A program made the position numbers and the translations under genes. A DNA stretch of 64,000 nucleotides from Lepidodermella squamata. Lineage: Eukaryota; Gastrotricha. Positions 24,201-39,299 of this stretch are shown piece after piece (the stretch's first letter is position 1; every line of letters begins with the position of its first letter). The notes beneath the pieces are model-generated. The model did no database searches. It had not been told where the DNA came from and saw only the letters and a list, made by a program, of their open reading frames with translations. The DNA lies in contig JBLDXI010000020.1 of the NCBI GenBank assembly GCA_047495785.1, positions 186,001-250,000 of the forward strand. The letters run 5' to 3'.

Positions 24201-24905
24201 TTAAGATTCCTGCGCTTGAATGAATGTAACAAAGTCCAAGATTTGGGTTGCGTCTAAATCGAAACTAATAACAAAGTGACTTATTGGACACGCTATACCT
24301 AAGTAAGGAGAAATTATTCGGGATAAAATGCCGAGGCCGCCAATGACATTCGCGATAGCCAGACTTGCAATGAAGCCTCGTTGTAAAAATTGACTCTTGG
24401 AATTATTATTTCGCCCCTGTTTGATCGGACCTTCGCTCGGCGCATTGTTGTTCATGCTTGAATTGCTACGACAAGATCCAGCATTTGCTGGCTTTGAAGC
24501 CATTTGATCAAAGCTTGAAGTTGAACACAATCGAGTATTCTGCGTTTCATTGTCGGGCTGAAGTGATCGCACGGAATATCTCGCGGTTTTAAATGGACCT
24601 GTTTTTACCGAAATCTGCGGGCGATTTTTTTGAAGCGGCAGGAAAAGAATTGAAAGTAAGAGCATGTTAGCAATCAAATTGACGCCGATGAGAGCCGTTT
24701 TGAATTGTTCGAATGACGTGTACGGATCGTCCCCTCTTGGCACATCTGCCCCGATTCCTGCAGAGAGATCAAGAGCTTCGAGCGGCACCCTATTGTCACC
24801 ACTTCCTTGCTCTCCTTCGTAACTCGTGTTGCCAAGCGAACTTGGAAGGTGTCCTAAAATCCAGACCTCATCTTCAAATGCACTCTCTGAATCGCCCGAT
24901 GCCAT
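24201..24905 (-). CDS. Receptor-like N-terminal module (TM1-TM3)
   Basis: A single open frame of 234 residues starting at 24905. An acidic, glycosylatable N-terminus is followed by a hydrophobic helix (ALIGVNLIANMLLLSILFLP), a polar loop of about 80 residues, and a second helix with the class A signature SLAIANVIGG. Then come a Cys-Pro at the ECL1/TM3 boundary and FVISFDLDATQIL. The frame stops about where the DRY motif should begin. It overlaps in function with the TM2-TM3 segment of the adjoining frame (22527-24031). It could be the 5' part of the same gene joined by alternative splicing, a separate receptor whose later exons are lost, or an exon duplication. Direct splicing to the next frame in phase was not found. 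Confidence 0.5.
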   Translation of the reverse strand: MASGDSESAFEDEVWILGHLPSSLGNTSYEGEQGSGDNRVPLEALDLSAGIGADVPRGDDPYTSFEQFKTALIGVNLIANMLLLSILFLPLQKNRPQISVKTGPFKTARYSVRSLQPDNETQNTRLCSTSSFDQMASKPANAGSCRSNSSMNNNAPSEGPIKQGRNNNSKSQFLQRGFIASLAIANVIGGLGILSRIISPYLGIACPISHFVISFDLDATQILDFVTFIQAQES

Positions 24906-27268
24906 TAAAATTTGTTCGGAGCAATAATCTCTTACAATTGATTAATTCGCTGAATATATCATTTACAAAAAAAAATTAAATGCACCAAAAGGAGGCCAAA
25001 TGATCCAAGTTGATTTTGGTTCCAGCTAATTTGAATCATGGCAGCGCGCAGCGCATATACTATTTCAACACGCCAACTTTGAGCGCCGATAAGAAAATTG
25101 ATTTCTATCAACACACCAAAGATAAAAAAATGTGAATGACCTCCGTGTTATTTAATTTGCAAGATACCAACTATAAGCACAAAGAGCAATCTCTTTTGTA
25201 AGTATTCGGCAGCTAATCTGACCTATTGGGAAAACAATACAGCGTGCTCAGTGCGCTCCTTCCACCTAGCAATACTTGTTTGATATTACAGTCTGTCCCA
25301 TAAATTCTGGTTCAAGTTTTTTGCTTCCCAAATAGCCCATTCATAGCATTTTTCCACGAATCGATAACCGTTGGAAAGAGGACTCTCGTCTGATTTTTCG
25401 AGCATGATTCGTTGTGCCATGAGCGGGTGGGAAGTAACAGGTCAGCAAACTCATTTTTTGAGATTGCGAATTACAACCACAATTTCAAAATTCATACTTT
25501 GTCTATCACATCGCTAACCGTTCTGAATGTCGGATTTTTTAAATCACCGCGGAATAACTCGGAGGGAGCTTACCGGCGATTCGTCTGATCATGTCGTTGG
25601 GGATAAGCCGCTTAGAAACTCCAGTAGCAACAGTTTTTACGGTTTTTTCGTGAAGCGAAGGATACCCCACTCATGCAGAAGGACGTGATTCGGTCATTCA
25701 TGGACCCCTAAAATCGAGAAAGGGAGTGGCTGCCCTGGTACTGGTTGTAATGCTTTTTCACTCCACTTGATGGCACCAACATCGACTCGATCGGAGAAGT
25801 AAAAAAATCCTTCCCACTTGCGAACGACCGATTTTACGAGTTTCCGAGCGGCTAAACACCTAGGATATGATATTACCAGTCACATTTCGATCACAGTTTC
25901 ACTCGAAGTTTCGAGCGCATCCACGGCCATTCTCACTCCTTGATACTTTGGCCAATGGCCCAAGGGGCGTGGGCCATTTGAGTCAAGACCAGTTCAAGGT
26001 GATCTCAAGACATGCGGCAGTCTGTCACCTAATAGGAATTTTTAATTAATAAATATTTTTATAATACTGTTTCTTCATCAAATCATTTATAAAATAATTT
26101 CATATATCCTGAAAAATTCAAACGGCTGCGCGCGGCTCCCTTATTTTCCGAAGTTCGGATTTTCGGATTTCGCCCGAAAAGGCGCGGCCTTAGTCTCTTG
26201 CACTCAACGACTCTCGAAAAAAGTGATAAGTGCCTTATCCAGCATATCTTAAGGTAGAATTACCAAATTCGCTATTCTTTGTAGTACCTAGGGCTGCTAC
26301 TCTCTTTAACCCACAATGCTTTCTGCGGTCAGAACAGTAACGGTGTCAGGGAGTGGAAAATATTCCATCTCTAAAGATGTTAGGGCATGGAGCTTTTTCA
26401 GATCGTCTCTGCCGAAAACTTCTGCGGAAATAACTTCAATCCTCTCTTTACTCGTCTTATTTGAGAGTCCTGTATGATTCTGCATGCCTTCTGACTTCCG
26501 AGGGTGGTAAAGAGAGAAAACGTTGGCAAAAAACGTGTTGAGCTCTTGTCTCTTGTCTTCTGGAAAAATTAATTCATTGTTACCACCAACTTTTAGCATT
26601 TTCAGGTTATTGCTGTCGAGAAATTCACGTAGCCGTTAGCCTAATGCTCGCAATCCTCTGTCCTCGCGTGAAGGTCTTCAATCGCATGCATTTGTTGGGG
26701 TACTTGGCACAGAGATTATGTTATTTGGAGGTTCTAGTTTCGAAGAATATTTGCTCCCAGCCGCAGAACTTTATTGTCTTTTGTTGTCCCTTGGTAAAAT
26801 TATGTATTACTGCAATGTGAAGAACAGGCTGTCTCACTAATACAGGTTTTGCTGGTCTCGCTTGGTCTAAACGAGTTCATTTGATATCGACGTTCGGAGT
26901 ATTCGATATGAATATTATCTAGTCAGAAAATTCCACTATCTGTTTGATAAGAGGGATAAATGCCGACTTCTCACCTAGGATCTAGCATGATTAAATAGGT
27001 ATCCATTTTGGGGCGCGCGTGTGTGGTTTTACGATATTTGGGGATTCCTGAAGCTAGCGCTCCGCAAATTATATAGACTTAGTTCTCCCGCCGTGGATAT
27101 CTTCTTTATCGCGTATAGTAGGTCCTGAGGGTGCTAATCAAGGCTTTGAGCAATATAACTTTGTGGATTGAATTGATGAATCGAATGAAACATGCCTTTT
27201 TTGATTCTTTCTCTTTATTGAGTTCGAACTGAGCTTGGAGTGCATTTTTTCTATAGCTGTCATTTAAC
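24906..27268. other. Intergenic, probable transposon debris
   Basis: No host gene recognised. Around 25286-25320 is a sequence like a DNA-transposon end (CTGTCCCATAAATTCTGG), and 25560-25950 on the minus strand has broken coding-like stretches such as GVSKRLIPNDMIRRI. A minus-strand frame at 26306-26599 contains RQELNTFFANVFS, faintly like the linker before the reverse transcriptase of LINEs. All are weak. Confidence 0.35.
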
Positions 27269-29849
<2,581 letters not shown>

Positions 29850-32091
29850 GCTGTGGTTCTTCCGACCTCACTTCAAAGCTTTCATCCTTCTTATTAATCT
29901 ATATTCATTTCGCAAAGCTTTTCATTGATGCTTTTCATATTCAGCATTCCCTAACGTTACGATGAAATGCAATGAGGGTAGCTTTTTCTGTCGTATAACT
30001 ATATATTCGGTACGTGATTTTAAGCTCGAGTTACTTGTTGAACTCACAGTCACTTAGTAAATGTGTTACTGCTGTGTATATATAAGTCATTCAAATTAAT
30101 TTGCCAACCAAATCGTAACTGTTTTTTACTAGTGAACTTGACGTGCCGCGTCCAGAAGCACATGTTCCGTTCAAGTGCTGCGGATCACTCCATTTTAGCC
30201 GGTTTCCAACTTTACTCTATACGCTTGAAAAACGTCTGATTGATCTGAAGCTCGAATTCCTATTGATGTTCTGGATAGATCTTGTCTCCGACGGTAGCTC
30301 AAAAACGACTACATATATCGATTTATATTCGTCCATAAGTGATCTTATTTATTGTTCACATACTGAAGCGCGCACGATGTTTCTGGTTTTCACTTATCGG
30401 CTGTAATCCCGTTGAAGTGGTTACATCGCCTATTATAAAGCTCATATAAGCTTGATTGTAGCTGCAATATAGCTCTTATCAGTATTGATTATTAAAAGAT
30501 GACGCATTAAGATCGCGTTTCATTATTAATAAAGCCACATTGACTGAATTCGGCATTATTTTCCTCAGGAGATATCACTAACGGCATCTGGATTGATGAG
30601 TTGGACGTGTTGAGGCTGAAAATGTACGATGACACGTTGTCATGGGGATGAAGAGTTGGATTTCGCCTTCCTACCTTATGTTTAAAAACTATGTGTCAGT
30701 CATTATCTTTTCAGATAGGTAGCTGTGCGTATCTGGTCTGAAATATTGTCAAATTGAAAATTTGGACGAAAGTGACATTACTTGGAGAGGTGTGCGCGTT
30801 TTCGCATCCGATTTTAGCTTGAATAACAACGTAGAACATCGAAACTAGTAGCATCCGCCAACGGTAAAATGGCCCAAGTTGTCTCTGCGGAATCAACATT
30901 TCGATACTTATCGTTCGTGGCGCGAAAGAGCCAGGCAAAAAAAACTCGTGTACACAAGAGTACAGTATTCTTATTCTGTACATTCTGGTAAAGTTTTGCG
31001 AGCCGGAAATACAGCTGCCAAAAATAGACTGCGAGATCCGATATTTGGATCCAAATCATGGGTCTGTCCGAATTTCTTTCATTTCGGGTCAACGATGCGT
31101 CGTAGGGCGAAATGCCTGACGGCAAAATGTAGGCCATGACCCGAATTCTTGTGACACCGAATTTGGGGCCACAAGGTCTGAGCAGGTCTTTGAAAATGAC
31201 TGAAATAACGTCGAAATTTTGGATTAGAGCCAAAAATCAGACCCAAGAATTGGACCTAATTATTAGACCCAGATTATGGCGCAACTGTCGAAATTGCACT
31301 GTTTTTATACAAGTTGATTTCTGTGCAGGAGCCCCAAATTTCCAATCTTAGGCAATTCCATATTTTATAGTGACCTCTCAAACCGGGGCTCTCGGGCCCT
31401 GTTTTCATGGGTCGCCGAGCAAGCTGGGTGTCGCCTGATAATTTTCTTGAAACTACAAAATTTCAGAGATTTGGTATCTTCTGGTCACTCCTTGGTCATT
31501 GAAGACAAAGTGCTGGTTCTTCCGCGACACGAACTTTATGTAGCCAATTCGTCATTTGATCAACGCACAGACAATTTTGCAAGTCATTTCATTGGTGGTA
31601 GTAATTGTGCATTAATGAGCTATACCTACTAAAAAATGACACGGAATTTTGCTGCAGAACAGTGGTGGGTAATTGGTGCTTTTAGAGTAAAAACTGGCGT
31701 TTTAATCGTGCAGCTATGAATCATAGTAGTGCAGTCGCCGATGATTTTTTCTCTTAGCATCGCTAATCACACGCAATATCGTTAGTTCAAACCAGCAGCG
31801 AGGCAGGCAACATGGAGCACATCTCTCAAGACGTTGGCAAATGATTCACTTGATTTACGAAAAGGTTGACAATATAGCAGGCAAATTTGGACCACAAAAG
31901 CTGTTCCGTTTAAAATGCTTGATCGGTCTCCTATTCATTTTGAGGATGCTATTTTTTTCTTTAGCGAAAAGCGAGAGGGAGCTCGGACGGGAGAGCAACA
32001 GTTCATTCGCGGTTGATCTACAACTACGGCATGTATATTGCTAATTGCTATACATTCTGTATTAGTATAGCAAGGCGCAGGGTTGAGACAT

Positions 32092-32322
32092 AAGTATATC
32101 GCGAGATAGGCGATAGTACGACCTGCCTAAAAATAGAACCGAATGGCGGAAAATACTTTTTGCCTCTTCACCAAGTCAGTCGCATGCCGGAAAAAACTGA
32201 GCTCCAGTTGTTTCTGTGCATCAAAAGCATTAGGTACGCATTGTTTGACTTTTAGGCTTTGTTTTTGTTTTGTTTGACTTTTAGGCAGGTCATCGTTCTG
32301 TCGCTCACCCCGCGATATACTT
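32092..32322. mobile_element. MITE-like element with inverted ends
   Basis: The left end (32092-32132, AAGTATATCGCGAGATAGG...CCTGCCTAAAA) is mirrored at 32279-32322 (TTTTAGGCAGGTC...CGCGATATACTT). Outer 12 and inner 13 bases match perfectly with diverged sequence between. The core is about 145 bp and contains a direct repeat GTTTGACTTTTAGGC. No coding capacity. Superfamily not determined. Confidence 0.5.
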
Positions 32323-32353
32323 GGGACTAATAGAGATCTCTATTAGTCCCAAG
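32320..32353. repeat. Perfect 34-bp palindrome
   Basis: CTTGGGACTAATAGAG, then AT, then its exact complement CTCTATTAGTCCCAAG. It overlaps the right end of the MITE-like element, and GCGATATAC occurs on both sides of it in direct orientation. Likely a by-product of element insertion or a nested copy. Confidence 0.7.
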
Positions 32354-33155
32354 GCGATATACGGCTGACTATAAATCAGCGTGCTGATACTTTTCAACAT
32401 GTTCGCTTAGCTATGCGGCTAGCTTTTAAGGCGTCATGATATTGATCCGGCTGGCCAAGAGCCACCTATAGAATGCCTGAAATGAGTTTTCGCCGGGTCG
32501 CCTTGTGAAATATGCAGCAGTGAAATAGGCCCTATTTAACTTCTGCGTTGCGTAGACAGTCTCGTAAGTAATACTGTAACATTTTAATATATTTTCATTT
32601 CATGCAAGTTGTCTCGCGACATTTAGCAATTAGTTGAGTCGAGGCTAAAATGGCTCTGAATATTTACGGCAATGCCTGAATGCACGGAAACTAGCGGCTG
32701 CATTTTTTTCTTTTTTAGAGCTTCCAAACTTGGATATCATGCTCTTTAAATAAAGTAAAATATAAAATAAATACTGTCCTAGTTCACAATCAATACACTT
32801 CTCATAAATTTTACGAAGTATTACGATTCCACGCCGCACGCACATGACGCGCAAATGAGAATTGATAACTCATTTCTCGATCTTTCCCATTATAACCGCA
32901 AGGCTCGGCAAGCGAAAGTGTTTCGATATAGTGAACAATTACGAAATTTAACCGTCCTCTTTGTTCAGGTATAGCTTATGTCAGATATAGCTAGATCGTG
33001 CAGAAACCGAGGAAACCGACGCATCTCTAAGGATAACATTCCTAATTTTCGAAGTCTCACATGTGTCATTTGCCATCCTTCAAACAAAATTCATATGGGA
33101 AAGCAGCCATTTAGTAGCATTTCTGGGCCGTATTAGATCAAAGCCAATCTAGTTG

Positions 33156-33222
33156 TTGCTCGCGAAAAATTAGAAAAAGCTCGCGGAAAAGCATTGCGCA
33201 GTGTCTAATTTTTCGCGAGCAA
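33156..33222. repeat. 19-bp inverted repeat hairpin
   Basis: TTGCTCGCGAAAAATTAGA at 33156-33174 is exactly complementary to 33204-33222, with a 29-nt loop. No gene is nearby. It may be a small hairpin element. Confidence 0.6.
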
Positions 33223-34140
33223 ACAGGCCCAAATCTTGGCGCGATATTCACTAGAGCTACGAGCGAAAAACTGTTTTGAAGCGTGGAGAGAACGCAGACA
33301 TGTGAATGGATCAATACAGACTATCTAGATTATAAAAGGCGGAGAGCATACATGAGACCGTACCACCCCAGCGAGCTGGCGCCAGCGCTGGTCGCTGGGC
33401 ACCTGGAGCCGAACGGCTTTAGAAGTTTACATATGCAGCAAAAATAATATAATTTTTGGAATATATTTATAATTGTGTTTAAATTGATTTTCCCTATTTA
33501 TAATTTTGACCTTGACTGGCAACGCGCTCGGAGGAGCTCAGCTGTTTTGAAGTCCTGATGGTGTTTTCAAGTGGGATAATCACCTCGTACCACGTGAAAT
33601 GGAGTTGGCATGGAGTCAGAACTCAGAAATCTTTAACTTGCGGTGGTTTTTCATGTTCGGTAGCTAATTTAGCTTCGGATTGGTTCGAAATTCGAAATTC
33701 GGCTCAAAACGAGGCAAGGTTAGAACGTATCAGCAGCTCTTTTCGATAACATCTTACCTCAATCTATTTCGGTTGTTAAATGGCCCATCCATTATCCGCT
33801 GCCAGCTTGAAAGTATTTACGCCCCTGACATTGGTGTCTATTTTAAACCATGCGCAATAAATATCGCGATTCACCTTTTCGAGAAGACGATAATTACCTT
33901 TATTGCTTGTTACGATCTCTATATCTATGTTTACTTGTCTCTGTTTACGATCTATTGCTGTTTGCAGCTCAGGGCTTTGTGACAAGCCCTTGTGACAGCT
34001 TGTGACAAGCCCTGAGCTTTTGCCACTTGCCAGGTTCTTTGCTGTTTACTGCCACTTGTCTGCAATTCCTCTTAAAAAATACATGCTGTTGCATTGTATT
34101 CTTGTTTTGATCTGTATGTAGTTGGAATAATCTAACAGAT

Positions 34141-35848
34141 ATGCAAAGTGATACGCTCAATGAGGCCAATGATGTTGGCAAAGGGGATATCGACGGAGAG
34201 GAAGAGCCAGCTTTGCCCTTTGTCTTGCAGCGTCGAATTAAGGCGCTGAAAAAATTGCAAAACGAATGGGCGAAGCTTGAAGTCAAATTTTGCGACGAAG
34301 TGCACAAGCTAGAAACTAAATATGCCCAGCTAGCACAACCGCTTTTCGACAAACGGCGAGATATTGTTCGAGGCACTGTTGAACCCTCCGATGCCGATTG
34401 CGATTGGGTGGACGAGGACGAAGTCGAGGAGGCTCGTCAGCGCATCGACAATGTCACTTTGACTGGTGAACAAGGTGACAGCAAAGCTTTGGATCAAGCT
34501 ATCGTTGGAATTCCCGGCTTCTGGCTTCAAGTTTTTCGAAACATTGATGCTCTGTCGGAGATGATCCAGGTATTGAAGTTACATATATAATTATTCCTAC
34601 TATATTGAATCGGGTTCGGCTTCCAGGAACACGACGAACCTATCCTTCGCCATCTTGAAGATGTTCGAGTCCAATACAACCAGAATCCCCCTGGTTTCAC
34701 ATTGGAATTTTACTTTTCTCAAAACGAGTACTTCACAAACACCGTTCTCACAAAATATTACGAATATGACGACAAGCCGCCAGCTAACATTTTAGACTAC
34801 GAGGGCCCTCAGATCAAGCTTTGCCGTGGAAGTCAGATCAACTGGCACAAAAATAAGAATGTTACAGTGAAATTGGTGAAAAAGCGCCAGAAGCACAAGG
34901 GCCATGGTCAAACTCGTGTCGTAACCAAAACTGTTCAGAACGACAGGTAAATCATTTATCAACCGTAAATGTGGAAAAAATCCTATCTTTTGATACCGTC
35001 AAAGCTTTTTCAACTTTTTCAATCCTCCCGCTGTTCCCACCACACCCGATGAAGAACTCGACGATGAGACATTGGACCTTCTCGATGCTGATTATGACAT
35101 AGGCCAGCTCATTCGCGATCGCCTGATCAATCGCGCGGTTCTTATTTTCAGTAGGTGAATTTCATAACAAGGTATCATGTTTAAGGATTTTGCCATTTAT
35201 AGCCGGTGAATATCTTGATGATGACGAGGACGAGGACGACATGTACGGCGAAGGTGAATATGAGGAAGGCGAAGAGGATGAAGAAGAAGAGGCCGAGGAG
35301 GTAAGAATTAGCGAAATGCATGTTGTTATTCTTCAATGTCGTTCTTTAAAGGAGGAGGAAGAAGAAGGCACCCATCGTCGTCGTGGAGCGAGTGGTTCAC
35401 GGGGAGGAAAACATCAGCACAGGCGCAACGGACCTGGCGGACCGGGCGCTGCTGAGAAAGTGTGTATGTTAGAAAATACTGTTTGCACATCTAAGGATTT
35501 CAAGGCACGCTACAACTTCAAGTACACCCAAATTGTAACTGCAAGCTCAGTATAGCTTCGATTTTGAAGCACTTTTCAACATTTACCTAATCCTACTACG
35601 TATTTTAGACAACACCCGCATTTTCCTCTAACTTACCTTAATAATTATAGCTTAAATAAACTCTTTTCCACTGTATTTCGAACGCTTGACTAACCACGCG
35701 GGTATTTTGTCATGGTTCTCTAGGGAAATTAAAATTGAGCAATTGCTATTATTATCTTTTCTTATTGCAGAAAAATCTTCTTGGTACATCGCCTGGCTCC
35801 GCTCCCAACGGATCGAACGCTAAACCACCAGAATGCCAGCAACAGTAA
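34141..35848 (+). CDS. NAP1: Nucleosome assembly protein 1
   Basis: Six exons (34141-34569, 34627-34946, 35005-35150, 35203-35300, 35352-35459, 35771-35848) encode 392 residues, the usual NAP1 length. Visible are the dimerisation helix region (LQNEWAKLEVKFCDEVHKLE), IVGIPGFWLQVFRNIDALS, FYFSQNEYFTNTVLTKYY, the basic patch VKKRQKHKGHGQTR, FFNFFNPPAVP and a long acidic tail (DDDEDEDDMYGEGEYEEGEE). NAP1 is a histone H2A-H2B chaperone that shuttles histones and assembles nucleosomes. The last exon, 310 bp downstream, gives a C-terminus KPPECQQQ, resembling the CKQQ ending of vertebrate NAP1L1. Intron positions are inferred from reading-frame continuity. Confidence 0.94.
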
Positions 35849-38285
35849 ATAGCTTACTTAAAACCGGACGACGCCTGATTTCACGATGACTCGGTGATGT
35901 GAGATTTATAATTCGTGGTGTTAGTGTGCATGACTGCAATTTCCATGTGTTTCCTTGGATATGGCTGCTACCGGTTTAATGTGTATTGTTCGTTAAGATG
36001 TAGCAAAATACCTAAGCTGATGCTTAAAACTATACGAAATTCGGAGGGTTTGAAGCTGATAGTGGTTTTGTTTGGACGTTGGTGATGTGACAGCTCGAAG
36101 CTTGATATATCCTGTGAAAATATGTTTTTGGTACGGAGGTAATGCCGGTTTGTGCAGACCATTCAAATAATAAAAAGTGGAAAGATGGTCATTTATTTTG
36201 TCTCGCTACCATATCGCGGTGATTCTTTTCTGCCCAACTTATCTTGGACCATCTGAAGCATTCCAGATTTTTCTTTGAATTAATTCTCGATTGATGACCG
36301 TCATATGATTGAATTCTATGAGAAATTGGGTCATGTAATAGCTATGCCTAAAAGAGCCGAATCAACCCCAGGCAACGGGCAAACGTCATTTGCAAGTAAT
36401 TTTTCCGAGATCAGGTTCCTCAGAATCGACAAACAATTAAATCCAAAGAATTCTGTTTTCTTGGCAGCTTTTTCCTCAAGTTTTTCAAGTTCAAGCAATA
36501 TAAGATTCTCAGCGACAGAAATGATCTTGGAACCACGGGAAATCAAGTGACGGTACAACATGTATCGATCGCAGATCCTCGGACCGGGAAGGTGCGCTTT
36601 CACATCATCTAGGATGTCACAGCGCCATAACAATTTCTACGGGGTTCCTTGCTCTGTTTGACATGTGATTGAATTTGATTTGGCGCCTATTTCCATACCT
36701 GCTGTAAATGACTTCATAACGGTTCGAATACCCGCACACAAATCAAGGAATCATCGTAAAAATGGTCGCCATAGCTAATACACGCCGACAGCATGCCGAT
36801 AAGCGTGAATTTATCTTAAACTGCAAACTAGTAAACTGCAAAACTTAGTTCAAACTCTGGAAATCAGCTTTTCGGGCTCCAAAATGATAAAACAAAAAAT
36901 GTTGCGGAAAGTTTTGGGGCCAAAGTTCTGAAGCCAGACCTAATCAACAGCCAGTGCGCCGTCTACAAGTTCAAAAGTGGGCCATGTTGCACTGGCTATA
37001 TCGGACTGGCTATCAAATGAGAGAGAAACCGATTTATTGATGGTCTGTGTGATGGGCATTTACAGTAACATTGCCTTTAAATTATAGTGCAATTCATAAT
37101 TTTGTTTTTGAGTTTATGTGTTGTGATTTCCTTATACCAGATTATATCTTGTTTCTTGTTAATAAAAATAGCAAAAATTCTCTGCCGATCCGTTTCTTAA
37201 TTAAAGTATACCCTACACGTGCTTTCATCATGGCTTTCATATCAACATCTAAAACAAACAAAAAATAAAAAGCGAAAATCCGAGCATTGAAAGTTTGGTG
37301 GCTGCAACGTAAAACGGCTGTTCCCACATGGTTGGTTATTTTTTGCTTCAATGGAAAATGTGATTCCGCCCGGTGTTTCCGCCCGGTGATTCCGCCCGCT
37401 CACGCGTTTTAAGGTGGATCTTTTATTTTTAATTTCGGTTAAAATCCAAATAACTGAATTACTGGGCGAACCAGACTCCATTCAGGGATTGCACTAGCAA
37501 AGCAAAGGTTTGAACCAAAGAAAGCATTTTAACAAAAACCATTTTTATTGGACAATAATACTGTGGGAGAGCTTATAACAATCGTCAGTTCTGGATGTAC
37601 CATGCACCGTGCAGTTAATTACTTGACAACTTGGCGTCGACCGTGAAATGGCGTGATTCAAACCGGTCTTTGACAGGACTTGACAGGATCACAGCCCAAC
37701 AATACCAATGCCGTCGCTTCGCATACAGATTTTCCACCGAAACTCGTTGAACAGCATAGAGCATAGTCGGCGTATCGTTTCCTGGAATTTTGCACCGTGC
37801 TAATCGTCTCAAACGCCAATTCTTCGATGTATTGTTGCAGCAACGCCTTCAAAGTCATCGCCGTCATCGCCGTCGGATTGAACGCTGGAATCTGATCGGC
37901 CAGACGAAATTTCGGCATTTGCTGTAGCAGCTCGATATCTTGAGCATTGCGGTTTTCACGCGCTGATTGGTGTTGCTCAGACTATGCAACAGCCATATAC
38001 ATTTGGTTAGAATCGACTGCGTTTCCGAGGATTAAATCGCCGATGCCATGCGTGGTTTCCACCAAAAAAGAATTCAGAGCAAAAATCGATTTAAAAAGGA
38101 ATGAAACAAAAGGAATTTGTTAAACGATTTTTTAAGGTTGATTTTTTAATTTCAAGAAAATTATTGTTATAAGACACCAGGGGTATGAGTGTTTAGGCAT
38201 TCTATCCAGATTTCCAGTGGAAAATTGGGTTTTTTGTGGGGAAATAACCAACAATGTGGGAACAGGAATCCTAAACTTGTGTTTC

Positions 38286-38381
38286 GGGCATAAACTCGAT
38301 TTCAGCCCTTGAAAATACCCTCGGGCTTCGCTTCGCTACGCCCTCGGGCATTTTCAGCGGGCCGAAATCTCGTTTCTGCCC
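38286..38381. repeat. 96-bp imperfect palindrome
   Basis: GGGCATAAACTCGATTTCAG on the left pairs with CGAAATCTCGTTTCTGCCC on the right. Between them GAAAATACCCTCGGGC and GCCCTCGGGCATTTTC are near-mirror images around TTCGCTTCGCTACG. The whole can fold as a cruciform. GC-rich and sharply different from its AT-rich flanks, so probably a small inserted element. Confidence 0.55.
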
Positions 38382-39299
38382 TCAACACCGTTAAGGATTC
38401 CTTAATTTCTCGATTTTCGCCAGAACCCCAATCCCCAATGCGAACTATCTCATGTTCACAGCGATACCGGGGCTGGCACATTACGTGATATTGTCTCTTG
38501 GCAAGGTGGTACTGGGCTGCTGCAGACGTTAGACTTGTGAATACATTGCGAAATACAAAAATATTAATTGCACCCGTCAGGTATATCCAACTGATCCAAT
38601 TGCACAAAACCTAGGATCGGCATTCATTAGTTGATGTAGATATATATGGTGAGCAAAGGAGGACCAAGAGGAACACCATATACTTAATTGGATAGTGGCG
38701 ACGAGGAGGTATATCCGTCTAGCTACGGTTTGATAAATAATTCGTAATTCGTGAACCGTTTAAGGGCTTCGGGTCCTAGCCGAACGAGAGGAGTGATTCG
38801 ATAAAAAGTAAACCAAAAGCGTTTAACAAATCAAGGCCGGAAGTGGCGGTGTACTTGATATGTGCTGCATCCATACGAGCTACTTATCAGTGAGTGATAT
38901 CCGACAACCGCTCATCGAGTGCTGTTTACGAAAACCAAACTAGTTTTAGCTGTTCAGAAGCTGTTCGGGTGAGCAGCAATTATTGCTCGCCAAGGCTAAG
39001 GCAGCGTTCTAAGAGCTTCAGACTCCCACGTAAGATCGAGATCGGTCCGTAGTTAACTTGGGCAGTGCTCTCGCAAATATAAATGCAAGGATACCATTAT
39101 TGCCTGCAGTTTTCTTTTAAATTTTCAATAAAATCGTTGTTCGATCGCGAAGCTTGAAAGCTCATTCCTCATTCCCGGATGCGCATCGCAGCAAGAGTTG
39201 GTAACAGCATTACGCAAAGCGGCGTCGGTCAGTCGATCTTGTTGTGTGGTTGTTCTTCCAGCTTTATTCTCGTCAGATTTTTCATTATGGTCTTTATAG

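Larger units (their letters stand above)
29850..34140. other. Intergenic, repeat-rich
   Basis: 4.3 kb without a recognisable gene. It holds a MITE-like element (32092-32322) with an adjoining 34-bp palindrome, a 19-bp inverted repeat (33156-33222) and, just upstream of NAP1, a 12-bp inverted repeat (33966-33977 with 34007-34018, AGCTCAGGGCTT) enclosing GTGACAAGCCC repeats. All frames are short. Confidence 0.45.

Noticed and set aside
26306-26599. 97-codon minus-strand frame with RQELNTFFANVFS
   Set aside because: Only one short motif recalls LINE proteins. Without the flanking reverse transcriptase blocks it is not enough for a separate call.
36331-36633. 100-codon minus-strand frame
   Set aside because: A charged stretch (LLELEKLEEKAAKK) looks coding-like, but no neighbours, splice partners or family were found.
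37615-37960. Broken minus-strand coding-like region
   Set aside because: Two overlapping frames (FNPTAMTAMTLKALLQQYIE and VSVENLYAKRRHWYCW) might be a pseudogene, but no family is recognised and the order is unclear.
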